DNA of 33,359 bases from Kiritimatiellia bacterium (lineage in GTDB: Bacteria > Verrucomicrobiota > Kiritimatiellia > RFP12 > UBA1067). Where the stretch lies: NCBI GenBank assembly GCA_024405255.1, contig JAKSOY010000019.1:1-33359 (forward strand). The letters run 5' to 3'. The position numbers and the translations under genes are program-made. The notes beneath the pieces are model-generated. The model was not told where the DNA came from and searched no databases. It saw nothing but the letters and a program-made list of their open reading frames with translations. Positions 24,101 through 31,925 of this stretch are shown here, piece after piece. Within the stretch, counting starts at the first letter, position 1. The number at the start of each line of letters is the position of its first letter.

Positions 24101-27100
24101 CATTGAAGCCCTCGCCTTCGATGATGAACTTCTTCTGGTGGGTGATTTCATTCTGAACATCGGCATTGATAAAGTCCGCGTTCAAATCAAACGTGCCCTT
24201 GTCGGCAACTGTGATCGGGCTACCGGGACCACCGAGCGCGGCCGCCGGCGCGTCGACGCCGAGGGTGAAGACGCCGTTCGTAATCACAATCGGCTGCTGC
24301 GTGAGGGTCGGTCCGTTCCAGAGCACGCCGCCGCCACCGCCCAGCACAAACGTACCGGCGCCGACGAACGAACCCGTACCGGTAAAGGTATAGGTGGACG
24401 GCCCCATGACGAGAATGTCGTTCAGGGTGATCAGTTCCGGCACCACCACACCGTTCGAGGTACTGTCGAACACGGCGTTGGCCGCGTCGATCCAGGCGAC
24501 GGACGTACCGCCGTCCTTCGGCTGCCAATGAGCGGCACCGCGCCATTCGCTTGCCGGTGTCGCTCCGCGATAGCAAAGATACGGCGCACCATGGGACGAA
24601 CCCGAGACCGTGCACACGAGGTCGCCGTTCTTGACATCGAGTACGGCATTCATCGGCGACCAGCCTTCGCCAACCTTGACGAGCGTAAAGCCTGCGAGAT
24701 CATTGACCGTGAGGTTCGCACCCTCGATAAGCACGTAGTCGCCGTTCTCGACAGTCTCTCCGGCCTCGACTTGGACGGTCAGGGGTTCGGCAGGACGCGT
24801 AAATTGCGCTGTAGTGAGCTTGCCAGATGCCGTGCGCTTGAGCGCCACGGCGAACGTCGCACCCGCTTCCAACGCAACTGCGCCGGTCGCGGTGATGGTT
24901 CCATCCGTCATCGCCAAGGTTCCCTTCACCGTAATCGGCGATGGAATGGCGTGTGTGCCGGCGAGTTCAAGACGCGCCGCCGGCCCCACCGTGACAAGCC
25001 CCGTCGTCGCAAAGCCATTGCCACTGAAGCGCAACGTACCCTCCCGGATTTCGTACGGCGCGTAGTTGTCGGTGTTGACGTAGGTGAACACGACTGTACC
25101 CGGCCCCACCTGCACATACTTCGCGGTCGAGGGATTCGCGCTGTTGACGTGGCTGTTGATCGTAATCGTACGTGCCGTCTCGCCGTCCACCGAGTCGAGC
25201 GTATCGAAGGTCACGACGGCACCGTTCTGCGCATAGAAGCGCTGGTTGGCGGGATTGCTTCCAAGCGCCATCGTCCAGTCGGCGAACGCGCCCAATGTCA
25301 ACGCGCCGTAGGCGTCGATCGGCGCCGTGTTGCCGTTCGAGTAGTGGGCGCCATAGGTAATGCCGCCCGCACCGAGGTTGAAGCGGCGACCGCGGAACTG
25401 CGATGTGCCGTCGGAGGACGAAAAGATCGCCTGGTAGTTGATCGTACCCGTGCAGTCATCGGAACCGAACACCGTCGCATAACCGTAGGAGTAGGCACGG
25501 TTCGTGATGTTGAGCACGCCCGACCCCAGGGAATACCACTTGTAGCCATAGCTCGACGTGTCGCCGCGGATCGTACCGATCGTCGCCGTGGCACCATCCT
25601 CCACAATAAAGGAACCCGTGATGCTACCGGACCCCGACTGCAGTTCGCCCGGGAAGTTGAAGGTCGACCCCGTGGGCACCACGTCATTCCCCGTCATCGC
25701 CTCCCACACGGATGCCGTGAGGTTGTATACACCCTTGTGGATGCGCGCCAACGGCGTGAGGTTTGCGCAGATCGTACCCGTCACCCCACCCTGGAAGTCG
25801 ACGTTCATCGTAACAGCTTCAAGATTGACCGGGCCTTCGAATGCCACCTCGGCCGCCATCACGACTTCGTAGGCGGACTGGTTGGAGATCGTCCCCACGC
25901 CCGTGATCGCCTTGCCGCTCACGGTACGCACGCGGCTGTTCGGACCGAACGTCATCTTTGCGGGACGGAAACCGTCCGCATTGTTCTCGATTGCCGTCGT
26001 TGTCGGCGAATCGAAAATCACATTCACGCCCGCCCCCGGGATCGTGTTGTTCTGCCAGTTGCCAGGCGTACCGATCTTACCGTCTCCTGCCGCACCGGTC
26101 CACACGAAGTCGGTCGTCGGCGCCGTCGGCGTCGAGGAGGACGACGTCACCGTCAAAACGAGCGCCGTAGCCGTTGCCGAGAGCGAACCCGTGAAGTCCG
26201 TGAACGCCGATACATCAAGCGCGAAACGCGTCGCATCGAGATTCGGCGCGCAGACGAGCGGATAGGTACCCGGTACCGGCGCCACACCCGTCAGCTTGAC
26301 AGACACCGCGCCCGAGGCCGGCAGTGTCACCGCCCCCGCATCCACAAACGGAACTGAAGTTTCCGTGGTCTCAAAAGAAAGCATCGCACCTTCCAGCGCC
26401 AGCGATCCGACCACCGCAGGCCGCGCCAGAGCAAGCGTTCCCGCTGTCGCCGTGAACGGTTGCGTCGAGGAGAAACCCTTCAGCGTGAGCGTGCCCGCGC
26501 CTGTCTTCGTGAACGGCCCCTGCACGGACCAGACCGAAAGATCAAGACCGACGTTCTTGCCATTCGTGTCGAACACGAGGCCATTCTCACCGATGCGGAA
26601 TTTCTGCGGATTCGCCGGGGCGCCGGTGTTGTCGCGCGCAAACCAGGCGTCGGTATTCACACCCGCCTTCACCGTATAGCCGTCCATCAACCAGTCGACC
26701 GTCGTGAAGAGTCCATTCGTCACCGAGCCGATCGTACCCGTGCCGCCCAGGAAACGCCACTCCTGCGAGTTGAGCTCTCCGCCGATCGTCGTGTTGCCGG
26801 CGAAAATCTTCCACGTCTCAAGCGTACCGCCCGTCTGCACATATTCGCCGTGCGAACCCGTCCGCCACCCCTTCGCGTACTGCAGCGGCTGCCAATCGGA
26901 AGTCATGATGATCGTTGCCACTTTCGCGGAACCGGTGACGAGCGAAACGGTACCGGTTGTATTGTCGTAGCTGCCACCCTTGCAGGCGATCTGGAAGCCA
27001 CCCATTTGTGTGCCGGAGTCCACGGCATCCGCATTGATCTCCACCGTGCCGCCGTCGATCGTAAACGTGTTGCGGGTACCGCTCTGGTCCAAGCCGACCA

Positions 27101-28316
27101 GCGTACCATAAAGCGCCGCGTTGGCCGAGGCGGGACAGGTCTGCACATACTTCGCCCCCGTCTTCACGGTGACGTTCGCATTGTTGAGCTGCACGCGGTG
27201 CGCGTTCGACATCGTCGTACCCGTGTCGAGAATCCAGTCCTGTTTCAGATTGTAGTCGCCCGCATTGGTGAGCGTCGCATTGCGGTAGATACCGCACACA
27301 CCCGCCGTACCGGCCGCCGGCCAATACGGGATCGTGGCACCGCCCACGTCATAGAGGTTCGTGCACACGCCGCCATGCGAATAGAAGACCGGACGCCCCG
27401 GCGTGCCCGTGTAGGAATCCACTATGAGCTGGGCACCGTCGTAAAGGTCGAAATAGGCCGTATCGCCGGAGGCCTGCGTCACATGGAGAAGGCCCGGGCC
27501 CGAGATCAACGTCGTCTGCCCCTGCAGGAAACTCACCGGCACCGAGATGTTGACCGTCGCGTTGCTCACATCGAAGAAACGCGAACGGTAGGCAATCGCG
27601 CCCGATCCGGAGATCGTGGTCGTGCCCTCAGCGAAGTCGTTCGTATGCGAATACTCGCCGCCGATACGCACCAGATCATTGACGGTGAGCGTTGCCGCCG
27701 CCGGGAACTTGGCGAGCGCCCAGTCCTTCCAAGCCGTCGTCGCGTTATCGGACGTACGCCACGCTCCTGCGCCCAGCCAGTCACCGCTCGTTCCGCCGGC
27801 CCAAGTGTAGAACGCTCCGCGGTCGTAGGTCAGCGGCTTGTTCTTGAAGATCGGCGAAAGGCAGAAAACGCCATAACCGGTCGCGGATGGAGACGTGGCG
27901 ATCGTCTGATTGTTGTGTCCGCTCGCCATGTTCTGCCCCAGGATATTCGTTCCCTTGTTCGAGTAGGCCGCGCGTGTGACGCGCCCGAGCACATCCGCAC
28001 CGCTCTGGGTGAGCGTCACGCAGCAGACCTTCGTATAGGTACCATCCCAAATCTGGATCTGGCAAGTCGCCGAAGTCGTCGCCGCCGCATAGGACCAGAA
28101 GTAGCACCCACCCATCGGTGTACCCGTAGCACTCAACGACCCGCCGTTCATGTAGGCATCCATGCCCGCAAGATCGGCAAGATTGACATTACGCCAAATC
28201 AGCGTATCAGCCGTAGGCAACGTATTCGGATAGTAGGCCCCCGAATTCGCCGCCTGCAGACACCAACCAAGGCATGCCACCACGACACACACAAACCAAC
28301 TCTTAATTTTTTGCAT
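21159..28316 (-). CDS. Giant secreted beta-strand repeat protein with PA14-like domains
   Basis: About 2,385 residues. A signal peptide (MQKIKSWFVCVVVACLGW...LQA) starts at the ATG at 28316, which follows AAGGA; a TTG at 28352 is in frame but lies too near the promoter. Most of the length is Gly/Thr/Val-rich beta-strand repeats of the autotransporter-associated type, for example 'FTKTGAGTLTLKGFS' near 605. 'W-x-G-x(n)-W/NW' openings of repeat blocks occur near 180, 735 and 1250. Near 1915-2040 a PA14-like domain reads 'MFYADTAGAWTFAGGYDDSL', 'VVDGATVV', 'VGWHTFRCVQYQAGG'. A second such domain lies near 2120-2215 (WVFVDPSRAGDWAVYVNFDD). The end, GTTIFLR, has no beta-barrel, LPXTG or PEP-CTERM-type anchor. 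A role in adhesion or carbohydrate binding at the cell surface is inference. Confidence 0.9.
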   Translation of the reverse strand: MQKIKSWFVCVVVACLGWCLQAANSGAYYPNTLPTADTLIWRNVNLADLAGMDAYMNGGSLSATGTPMGGCYFWSYAAATTSATCQIQIWDGTYTKVCCVTLTQSGADVLGRVTRAAYSNKGTNILGQNMASGHNNQTIATSPSATGYGVFCLSPIFKNKPLTYDRGAFYTWAGGTSGDWLGAGAWRTSDNATTAWKDWALAKFPAAATLTVNDLVRIGGEYSHTNDFAEGTTTISGSGAIAYRSRFFDVSNATVNISVPVSFLQGQTTLISGPGLLHVTQASGDTAYFDLYDGAQLIVDSYTGTPGRPVFYSHGGVCTNLYDVGGATIPYWPAAGTAGVCGIYRNATLTNAGDYNLKQDWILDTGTTMSNAHRVQLNNANVTVKTGAKYVQTCPASANAALYGTLVGLDQSGTRNTFTIDGGTVEINADAVDSGTQMGGFQIACKGGSYDNTTGTVSLVTGSAKVATIIMTSDWQPLQYAKGWRTGSHGEYVQTGGTLETWKIFAGNTTIGGELNSQEWRFLGGTGTIGSVTNGLFTTVDWLMDGYTVKAGVNTDAWFARDNTGAPANPQKFRIGENGLVFDTNGKNVGLDLSVWSVQGPFTKTGAGTLTLKGFSSTQPFTATAGTLALARPAVVGSLALEGAMLSFETTETSVPFVDAGAVTLPASGAVSVKLTGVAPVPGTYPLVCAPNLDATRFALDVSAFTDFTGSLSATATALVLTVTSSSSTPTAPTTDFVWTGAAGDGKIGTPGNWQNNTIPGAGVNVIFDSPTTTAIENNADGFRPAKMTFGPNSRVRTVSGKAITGVGTISNQSAYEVVMAAEVAFEGPVNLEAVTMNVDFQGGVTGTICANLTPLARIHKGVYNLTASVWEAMTGNDVVPTGSTFNFPGELQSGSGSITGSFIVEDGATATIGTIRGDTSSYGYKWYSLGSGVLNITNRAYSYGYATVFGSDDCTGTINYQAIFSSSDGTSQFRGRRFNLGAGGITYGAHYSNGNTAPIDAYGALTLGAFADWTMALGSNPANQRFYAQNGAVVTFDTLDSVDGETARTITINSHVNSANPSTAKYVQVGPGTVVFTYVNTDNYAPYEIREGTLRFSGNGFATTGLVTVGPAARLELAGTHAIPSPITVKGTLAMTDGTITATGAVALEAGATFAVALKRTASGKLTTAQFTRPAEPLTVQVEAGETVENGDYVLIEGANLTVNDLAGFTLVKVGEGWSPMNAVLDVKNGDLVCTVSGSSHGAPYLCYRGATPASEWRGAAHWQPKDGGTSVAWIDAANAVFDSTSNGVVVPELITLNDILVMGPSTYTFTGTGSFVGAGTFVLGGGGGVLWNGPTLTQQPIVITNGVFTLGVDAPAAALGGPGSPITVADKGTFDLNADFINADVQNEITHQKKFIIEGEGFNGQGALVNNGSVDNWNSAFRNITLTGDATIGGSKRFDVRALANTASTEPLGVFGKGKTLTVKTTPSSFAVIAGAIDVEKVVIKDGGVFRPEGACTFTIPGGVDILDGSLHTYGSTYPAEVPVRAAGETSVLDKQSGTTTFNGPFTVEEGATLTSQGGQTALLSGVVTNNGTIVNTAGTTKFTDAAVTHGDINVSGGTFQHFGKSWEGEGRLNITGGGAGIGGSITNLNAQIDLTISGGSIWWAEKSSSATEMPKFGPNGRVDVTYTGGTLGINLVSDYTINGKNLSINKAEHTRTGNLFFVDQVGTKGAHKVLTLEDVDWSLNGVQIGYNSYQMPEIHFKSGTIRTVWFQCRNGWVDPNTYDQVFKLEGGTVRLARDGNNGLCAWTHFKPFFQANVGAIVCDENWNVEQLRAVGFGDRAGGLVTFDLNGKAVDWKTGLTGAADVTLTGAGTFKSGIGTKDYMRCQGVLTGKWTIDNTGVNDLYGAAGFLGGLRLEEDVVANIKIGGSNLVEGVFLQNGSGTFATAKTYTNEFPFAMNDLSLFHARSDSADFSNANVLWQGMFYADTAGAWTFAGGYDDSLQFVVDGATVVESTAWDSCSYGQVQLAVGWHTFRCVQYQAGGGLGSNPGGWKNVMNLGFAKTAVANTDASKFTRFDAPNLIMKSGPIGAKGGEVNWSYAKFNVDTWNTITNFTALGTFQELSRLHIYNSVFSPSISGNVHKFDGWVFVDPSRAGDWAVYVNFDDRGSLRIDGVDSGADGQNTTAGLNGSIPGVTPGWHRFELRMADNTGNWGPWSGTSGSADPNKPFCRITVNGEQYVFDETQFYFSATRPAEYAGLDGVTDLADGSTLNNTATRACPIWGTLKGQGTLAGLFAFAGENNALEIAGSGKRRTVEKAIRLDSPSGEMFKGLKKVKATFDQKPGCATYDVCEAPGLTTEGARQIVVEVKDAEGNDYSEDFTAFVSGAHLMLRNAHPSGTTIFLR

Positions 28317-28361
28317 AGTTTTTCCTTGTTTGAGGAACAAATACTGAAACAAGCAACTAAG

Positions 28362-28390
28362 ATTCTACCATAAGATCAGACAGAACTCAA
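28362..28390 (-). promoter_or_regulatory. Promoter of the giant surface-protein gene
   Basis: The minus strand has TTGAGT (28390..28385), a 17-base spacer and TAGAAT (28367..28362) preceded by TGG, an extended -10. It lies 46 bases before the ATG at 28316 and directly beside the tandem repeat array. Confidence 0.65.
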
Positions 28391-28412
28391 GAGCAATCAG
28401 CATGTCACAAAC

Positions 28413-28517
28413 GGGGACAGACCCCTCAGGAAATGGGGACAGTCCCCTTCGGAAACGGGGACAGACCCCCTCGGGAAATGGGGATAGGCCCCTTCGGAAA
28501 CGGGGACAGTCCCCTTC
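28413..28517. repeat. Tandem array of about 22-base palindromic units
   Basis: Four full units and one partial unit: 28413-28434, 28435-28456, 28457-28479, 28480-28501 and 28502-28517. Each begins GGGGACAG(A/T)CCCC or a variant (one unit GGGGATAGGCCCC) and ends CTTCGGAAAC or CTCGGGAAAT in alternation. GGGGACAGTCCCC is a perfect palindrome around its central base. The array occupies most of the 314-base gene-free stretch between the giant gene and the LTxxQ gene. From memory, such GGGGACAG palindromes occur as dispersed intergenic repeats in several phyla. Confidence 0.9.
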
Positions 28518-28526
28518 TCCGATGCA

Positions 28527-28543
28527 GGACGAGAATCTCGTCC
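28527..28543. repeat. 17-base perfect palindrome
   Basis: GGACGAGA-A-TCTCGTCC lies between the tandem array and the terminator of the LTxxQ gene. It has no adjoining T run, so it looks like a separate hairpin or binding site. Confidence 0.6.
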
Positions 28544-28562
28544 CTAGCATTGCTATTTTGGT

Positions 28563-28606
28563 AAAAAAAGAACTTGCGCGCGATTTCGGGTGAAATCGCA
28601 CGCAAG
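28563..28606 (-). terminator. Strong rho-independent terminator of the LTxxQ gene
   Basis: A 15-base-pair stem (28573-28587 with 28592-28606), a four-base loop and TTCTTTTTTT on the minus strand form a textbook terminator 25 bases after the stop codon. The one non-Watson-Crick pair is G-U in the minus-strand RNA. Confidence 0.9.
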
Positions 28607-28630
28607 CTATGGTCGGATCTACCGGAACCG

Positions 28631-29056
28631 TTACTTGGTTTCAGCCGGCTTTTCCGCACGCGGACCACGACGGCCCTGACGCTCGCCACGGGGACCACGG
28701 CCCATGCCCGGACCACGACCACCCATGCCAGGGCCCATACCCGGACCCATGCGACGGCCTTCCATCATGATCTTCTCGATCTTCTCGGCCGTCTCCTTCG
28801 CCTTGGCCTCTTCAAGACCGGCTTCCTTGAGCGTATTGACGATCTTCTTCTGGGTCTCCTCGCGACGCGCCTTCATCTGAGCGAGGAACTTCTCACGGAA
28901 TTCCTGACGCTGAGCTTCCGTCAACGGCTGACGAGGCGGGCGCTGACCCATCTGACGACGCGCAGGCGCCTTACCTTCGGCCTTCGGAGCCGCTTCATCC
29001 GCCGAGAACGCGCAGAGCGCGCCCGCGAGACACATCGCAATCATGAGCTTCTTCAT
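28631..29056 (-). CDS. Small secreted LTxxQ (CpxP/Spy-like) protein
   Basis: A 141-residue protein from ATG 29056, led by AAAGGA. A signal peptide (MKKLMIAMCLAGALCAFSA) is followed by a basic segment, then 'QPLTEAQRQEFREKFLAQMK', the LTxxQ motif and long charged helix of periplasmic CpxP/Spy-type proteins. A second helix follows (ETAEKIEKIMMEG). The C-terminus is Gly/Met/Pro/Arg-rich (GPGMGPGMGGRGPGMGRGPR). Known members act as periplasmic chaperones or metal-responsive regulators; the Met/Gly tail could bind metal, which is inference. It is a single-gene unit with a strong terminator. Confidence 0.8.
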   Translation of the reverse strand: MKKLMIAMCLAGALCAFSADEAAPKAEGKAPARRQMGQRPPRQPLTEAQRQEFREKFLAQMKARREETQKKIVNTLKEAGLEEAKAKETAEKIEKIMMEGRRMGPGMGPGMGGRGPGMGRGPRGERQGRRGPRAEKPAETK

Positions 29057-29087
29057 TTTGTTTTCCTTTTTTTGTTTTGAAACTATC

Positions 29088-29118
29088 CTGTTTCCGTACT
29101 CATAGGTACGCGAAACGG
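29088..29118. promoter_or_regulatory. Inverted repeat upstream of the LTxxQ gene
   Basis: GTTTCCGTAC (29090-29099) and GTACGCGAAAC (29106-29116) are complementary apart from a single bulged base, around a six-base loop. It lies about 35-60 bases before the ATG at 29056. It could be an operator or a 5' UTR hairpin. No convincing -35/-10 pair was found beside it. Confidence 0.4.
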
Positions 29119-29244
29119 ACGAAAAATCCACACGCAATTTTCAAATTTTTCAAGAAATCTTCTACCCGCACATCGACAAAAAGGACACGTCCGGCCACAT
29201 CGACCAGAATGCATCCTTTTCTAGGCTGTCGAACAGCATCTTCC

Positions 29245-29826
29245 TCACGGAATGACCACAGCAGGCTGCGTGACCACAGGCGCCGTCACCACGGGCTGGG
29301 TGACCACCGGCTGCGTCACCACGGGGGTTGTCACGACCGGCGTTGTCACCACAGGAGTCGTCACCACGGGAGTTGTCACCACGGGAGTCGTTACAACAGG
29401 CGTTGTCACCACAGGGGTCGTCACCACCGTCGTCGCCGCATAGCCCGGATAGTAGTACGCATAACCATAGGCGTCATACCACACATCGCCATACCAGCAG
29501 CTCCGATAGTAGGGATGGAGCGCACCACGGCGCCAGCCGACCAGGCTGAGCGGACCGGGACCGCGATGCAGGCCGGGACCATATCCCCAACGATGTCCAC
29601 CGTGGAAAGCCGGTCCCGGGCGATACCCGCCACCATGGAACGCCGGACCACCATGATGAACCGGCGCGCTCACACGGCCACCACCGACGTGCCGCGGCCG
29701 CGCCGGCGCACAGCCACCGCCACGAGGACCGCCGCCATGATGAACGCCGCCACCCGGACGCGCAAAGACCGTCGTCACTGCGGCCACCGCCGCAACCAAA
29801 ACCACCATCATTTTCTTGTTGTTCAT
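29245..29826 (-). CDS. Secreted His/Gly-rich protein with a VVTTP repeat tail
   Basis: A 193-residue protein from ATG 29826, led by AAGGAGG. The signal peptide (NNKKMMVVLVAAVAAVTTVFA) is followed by a His/Gly/Arg-rich region (for example GGGVHHGGGPRGGG, PAFHGGHRWGYGPG), then an aromatic stretch 'CWYGDVWYDAYGYAYYYPGY'. The tail is a run of about a dozen VVTxP pentapeptides, mostly VVTTP, then VVTQP and VVTAP. Similar His/Gly/Tyr-rich exported proteins are common and of unknown function; metal binding or an extended wall-spanning role is possible. It starts 77 bases after the acyl-CoA dehydrogenase gene. I see no clear terminator after it. Confidence 0.8.
   Translation of the reverse strand: MNNKKMMVVLVAAVAAVTTVFARPGGGVHHGGGPRGGGCAPARPRHVGGGRVSAPVHHGGPAFHGGGYRPGPAFHGGHRWGYGPGLHRGPGPLSLVGWRRGALHPYYRSCWYGDVWYDAYGYAYYYPGYAATTVVTTPVVTTPVVTTPVVTTPVVTTPVVTTPVVTTPVVTQPVVTQPVVTAPVVTQPAVVIP
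29252..29433. repeat. 15-base tandem repeat coding for VVTTP
   Basis: About twelve imperfect 15-base units of the form GTTGTCACCACGGGA (plus-strand sense) form the 3' third of the gene. The copies differ mostly at third codon positions on the coding strand, which shows selection on the peptide. The unit leaves the opposite strand open as well. Confidence 0.9.
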
Positions 29827-29903
29827 GTCATGCCTCCTTCTTTTTCGCTTACAGTTGGTATGGCAAATCGGCCGACCGATTCTGACAGACTTTTTTAATT
29901 TTT

Positions 29904-31916
29904 TCACATCGGATAGTCAAGCGCCTCGGGAATCATCACCGTCGTGAGGCATTTGGCCGCCCGATCCTTCGCCAAACGCGTCCCGGCCTGCGCTTCGTCG
30001 AGCGTCGCACGCAGGGCCGCGAATGCCGCCTTGTCCTCCGCCGTCGCCGCTCCGAATCCGTAGACCACGCCCGTGCAGATCTTGGCCGCTTCACCCGCGA
30101 CATCCGCAACGATCGTTCCAAACAGGTCATTGAATGTATTGACCGTTCCGTCGAGCTCGGGTCCCACCACCGGATGGTCCTTGCCTTGGACCGCGAGGAA
30201 CGCGATATCAGCCTGGAAGCTCGTCGCCGCCATGAGCCCCGCAAGCGCATCCGCCAGCGGGAACACCACGCCGTGACGCTGCGAACCGCCCAGCTTCTTG
30301 CCGTTCGGATCCTTCGCCGTCTTCGCGAAGTTCTGCGTCCAGGCCCACAGCCGCAATGCCGCCGCCAACGCCGAAGCACCTTCCACGGACTGCGCCGCAA
30401 GCGTCTTCGCCCAGGCCTCGACCTGCGCGAGGAACACCGGATTCGCCATCGTTTCGCTGATCTGGCGGCGCTGAACGGCTTCCGGTCCCTCATAGGTCGC
30501 ATCAAGCTGCATGTCCGTCCACTTGTAGAAAAGGAACCCCGGACAATCCTCCGTAATGCCGTAACCGCCCATGAGCGTGACAGCCTGGCGCATCACATCC
30601 GCGCCGTGACCCGTGTTCCACAGCTTGCAGCTCGGACACAGAATGTTGCAAAGCGCCTGCAGATAGACGAAACGCACGGTCACGTCTTCGTCCGTCATCG
30701 GGTCCATCCCCTCCGCCAGCAGCTGAACGGCCTTTTCCATCGGCGCTTTCATATTCTTCAGCATCTCGCGGCCCTTGCCAAGCTTCGCCTTCGCCTCGTC
30801 CTGAATCAACTCGAGCTCGTCGAAACGACGCGAAATGTCGAAGCCGAGCGAACTCGCCGCTTCCGCCGTCGCCCACACATCGGCCAGACGCTCCGTCACG
30901 TCTTCCTTCATCTGCAGTCCCTGCTGGTAGCGAGGGGACGACTCTTCCACGCCCACCGCACCGCGGAAGCGCGTCCGCTGATAGCGGATAACCGGTTCAA
31001 TCGCACTCATCAGCGAACCGGCCCCCATCACGCCCACACCGACACGCGTCTTGGAAAAGACCTGCGCAATGATCTCCGAATGCCCGAGTCGCGGCACAAC
31101 CTGTCCGTCCACGATGTCATAACCGCCCACGATGCGCGAGGCCGGCACCACGACATCGATCACAGGGTCGCCCGTGTTGGACAGCTGATGGACGCACTTG
31201 AGCGTCTGCGCCCCGCGGTCGAACTTGCCCGGATCCGTCGCTTCGACAATGATCATGCACGAACCCTTGATGCGGTCGTCGCCCGAATTGGCCGCCACCG
31301 TCACATAGTCGGCGATCGCAATATTCGTAATGAAACGACCGCGCTTCTCGACGCGGATCATCGGCTCTTCGCCGTCCTTCCACTCTGCGATCGACACGCG
31401 TCCGCACAGCACGCCCGTGTCGACGCCCACATAGGGCAGCGGCTCGGTGAGCGCGAACGAACCGCGCCACGTCTTTCCGCTCGGATTGCCCGGTGCGCAG
31501 AGCGACATATAGCGCTGCTTCTGTTCGGGCGTACCGAGTTCGGCGATCGGCCCCATCGCCAGCGCATTGACAAACGAGCTCGTCGCCGCTCCGTTGTCCA
31601 CCCAGGCCGTTTCGTACGTGAGCAACGACTCGGCGAGATTGCGCGGACCTTCAAACAAGCCGCCGCAATCGGCATTCAGCGTCGCCGCCGTCACACCGCT
31701 CGCATCATACGCGTCGAACATCGCCTGCTTCTCCGCCGTCCATTCGTGCGTCTTGCGCTGTCCATCCGCCACCAGCTTCGCGACAAGACCACGCGCCACA
31801 CTCCGGGCTCCGGCAACTGCCATCTGAATGTCAAAACGCTCGGCAAAACGCCACATGATCTGGCGCACTTCATCACCCGGCAGCATCTTCATTGTGGGAC
31901 GTTCATTCAACTCCAT
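29904..31916 (-). CDS. Acyl-CoA dehydrogenase family protein (long form)
   Basis: A 670-residue flavoprotein of the acyl-CoA dehydrogenase superfamily. The N-terminal helical domain has 'LNADCGGLFEGPRNLAESLL'. The middle domain has 'GSFALTEP', then 'ITNIAIADYVTVAANSG'. The C-terminal domain has 'SKTRVGVGVMGAGSLMSAIEPVIRY', 'LMGGYGITEDCPGFLFYKW' and 'YEGPEAVQRRQI', where the Glu is in the position of the catalytic base in the AidB/FadE5/DmdC group. Length (against about 380 for ordinary members) also points to that long group, with about 150 extra C-terminal residues. The substrate is not predictable. AAAGGAG precedes the ATG. It lies 54 bases after dnaX, separated by a short tandem repeat. 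Confidence 0.92.
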   Translation of the reverse strand: MELNERPTMKMLPGDEVRQIMWRFAERFDIQMAVAGARSVARGLVAKLVADGQRKTHEWTAEKQAMFDAYDASGVTAATLNADCGGLFEGPRNLAESLLTYETAWVDNGAATSSFVNALAMGPIAELGTPEQKQRYMSLCAPGNPSGKTWRGSFALTEPLPYVGVDTGVLCGRVSIAEWKDGEEPMIRVEKRGRFITNIAIADYVTVAANSGDDRIKGSCMIIVEATDPGKFDRGAQTLKCVHQLSNTGDPVIDVVVPASRIVGGYDIVDGQVVPRLGHSEIIAQVFSKTRVGVGVMGAGSLMSAIEPVIRYQRTRFRGAVGVEESSPRYQQGLQMKEDVTERLADVWATAEAASSLGFDISRRFDELELIQDEAKAKLGKGREMLKNMKAPMEKAVQLLAEGMDPMTDEDVTVRFVYLQALCNILCPSCKLWNTGHGADVMRQAVTLMGGYGITEDCPGFLFYKWTDMQLDATYEGPEAVQRRQISETMANPVFLAQVEAWAKTLAAQSVEGASALAAALRLWAWTQNFAKTAKDPNGKKLGGSQRHGVVFPLADALAGLMAATSFQADIAFLAVQGKDHPVVGPELDGTVNTFNDLFGTIVADVAGEAAKICTGVVYGFGAATAEDKAAFAALRATLDEAQAGTRLAKDRAAKCLTTVMIPEALDYPM

Positions 31917-31925
31917 GATTTCTCC

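Noticed and set aside
23505..26357. A 950-codon plus-strand open frame opposite the giant surface-protein gene
   Set aside because: It is very Arg/His-rich with no recognisable domain and mirrors the codon bias of the minus-strand gene, which has a signal peptide, promoter and terminator. It is a shadow frame.
26460..28373. A 637-codon plus-strand open frame opposite the start of the giant gene
   Set aside because: Same reason: Arg-rich shadow. It also runs through the giant gene's own start and promoter.
28413..28517. Considered as a CRISPR array
   Set aside because: Units are contiguous 22-23-base palindromic repeats with no unique spacers, and there are no cas genes.
28402..28593. Plus-strand 63-codon and minus-strand 78-codon frames across the GGGGACAG array
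   Set aside because: The peptides are simple translations of the tandem repeat, without a ribosome-binding site or a conserved domain.
29091..29222. A 43-codon minus-strand frame with a Cys-rich start (CGRTCPFCRC)
   Set aside because: The CxxC-like pattern is tempting, but AAGG directly abuts the ATG, so there is no usable ribosome-binding site, and the rest is Arg/Phe-rich without similarity. It lies in the leader of the LTxxQ gene.
29866..29881. AATCGG-CCGATT hairpin after the acyl-CoA dehydrogenase gene
   Set aside because: The T run lies on the wrong side for a minus-strand terminator and no plus-strand gene precedes it; the stem is only six pairs.
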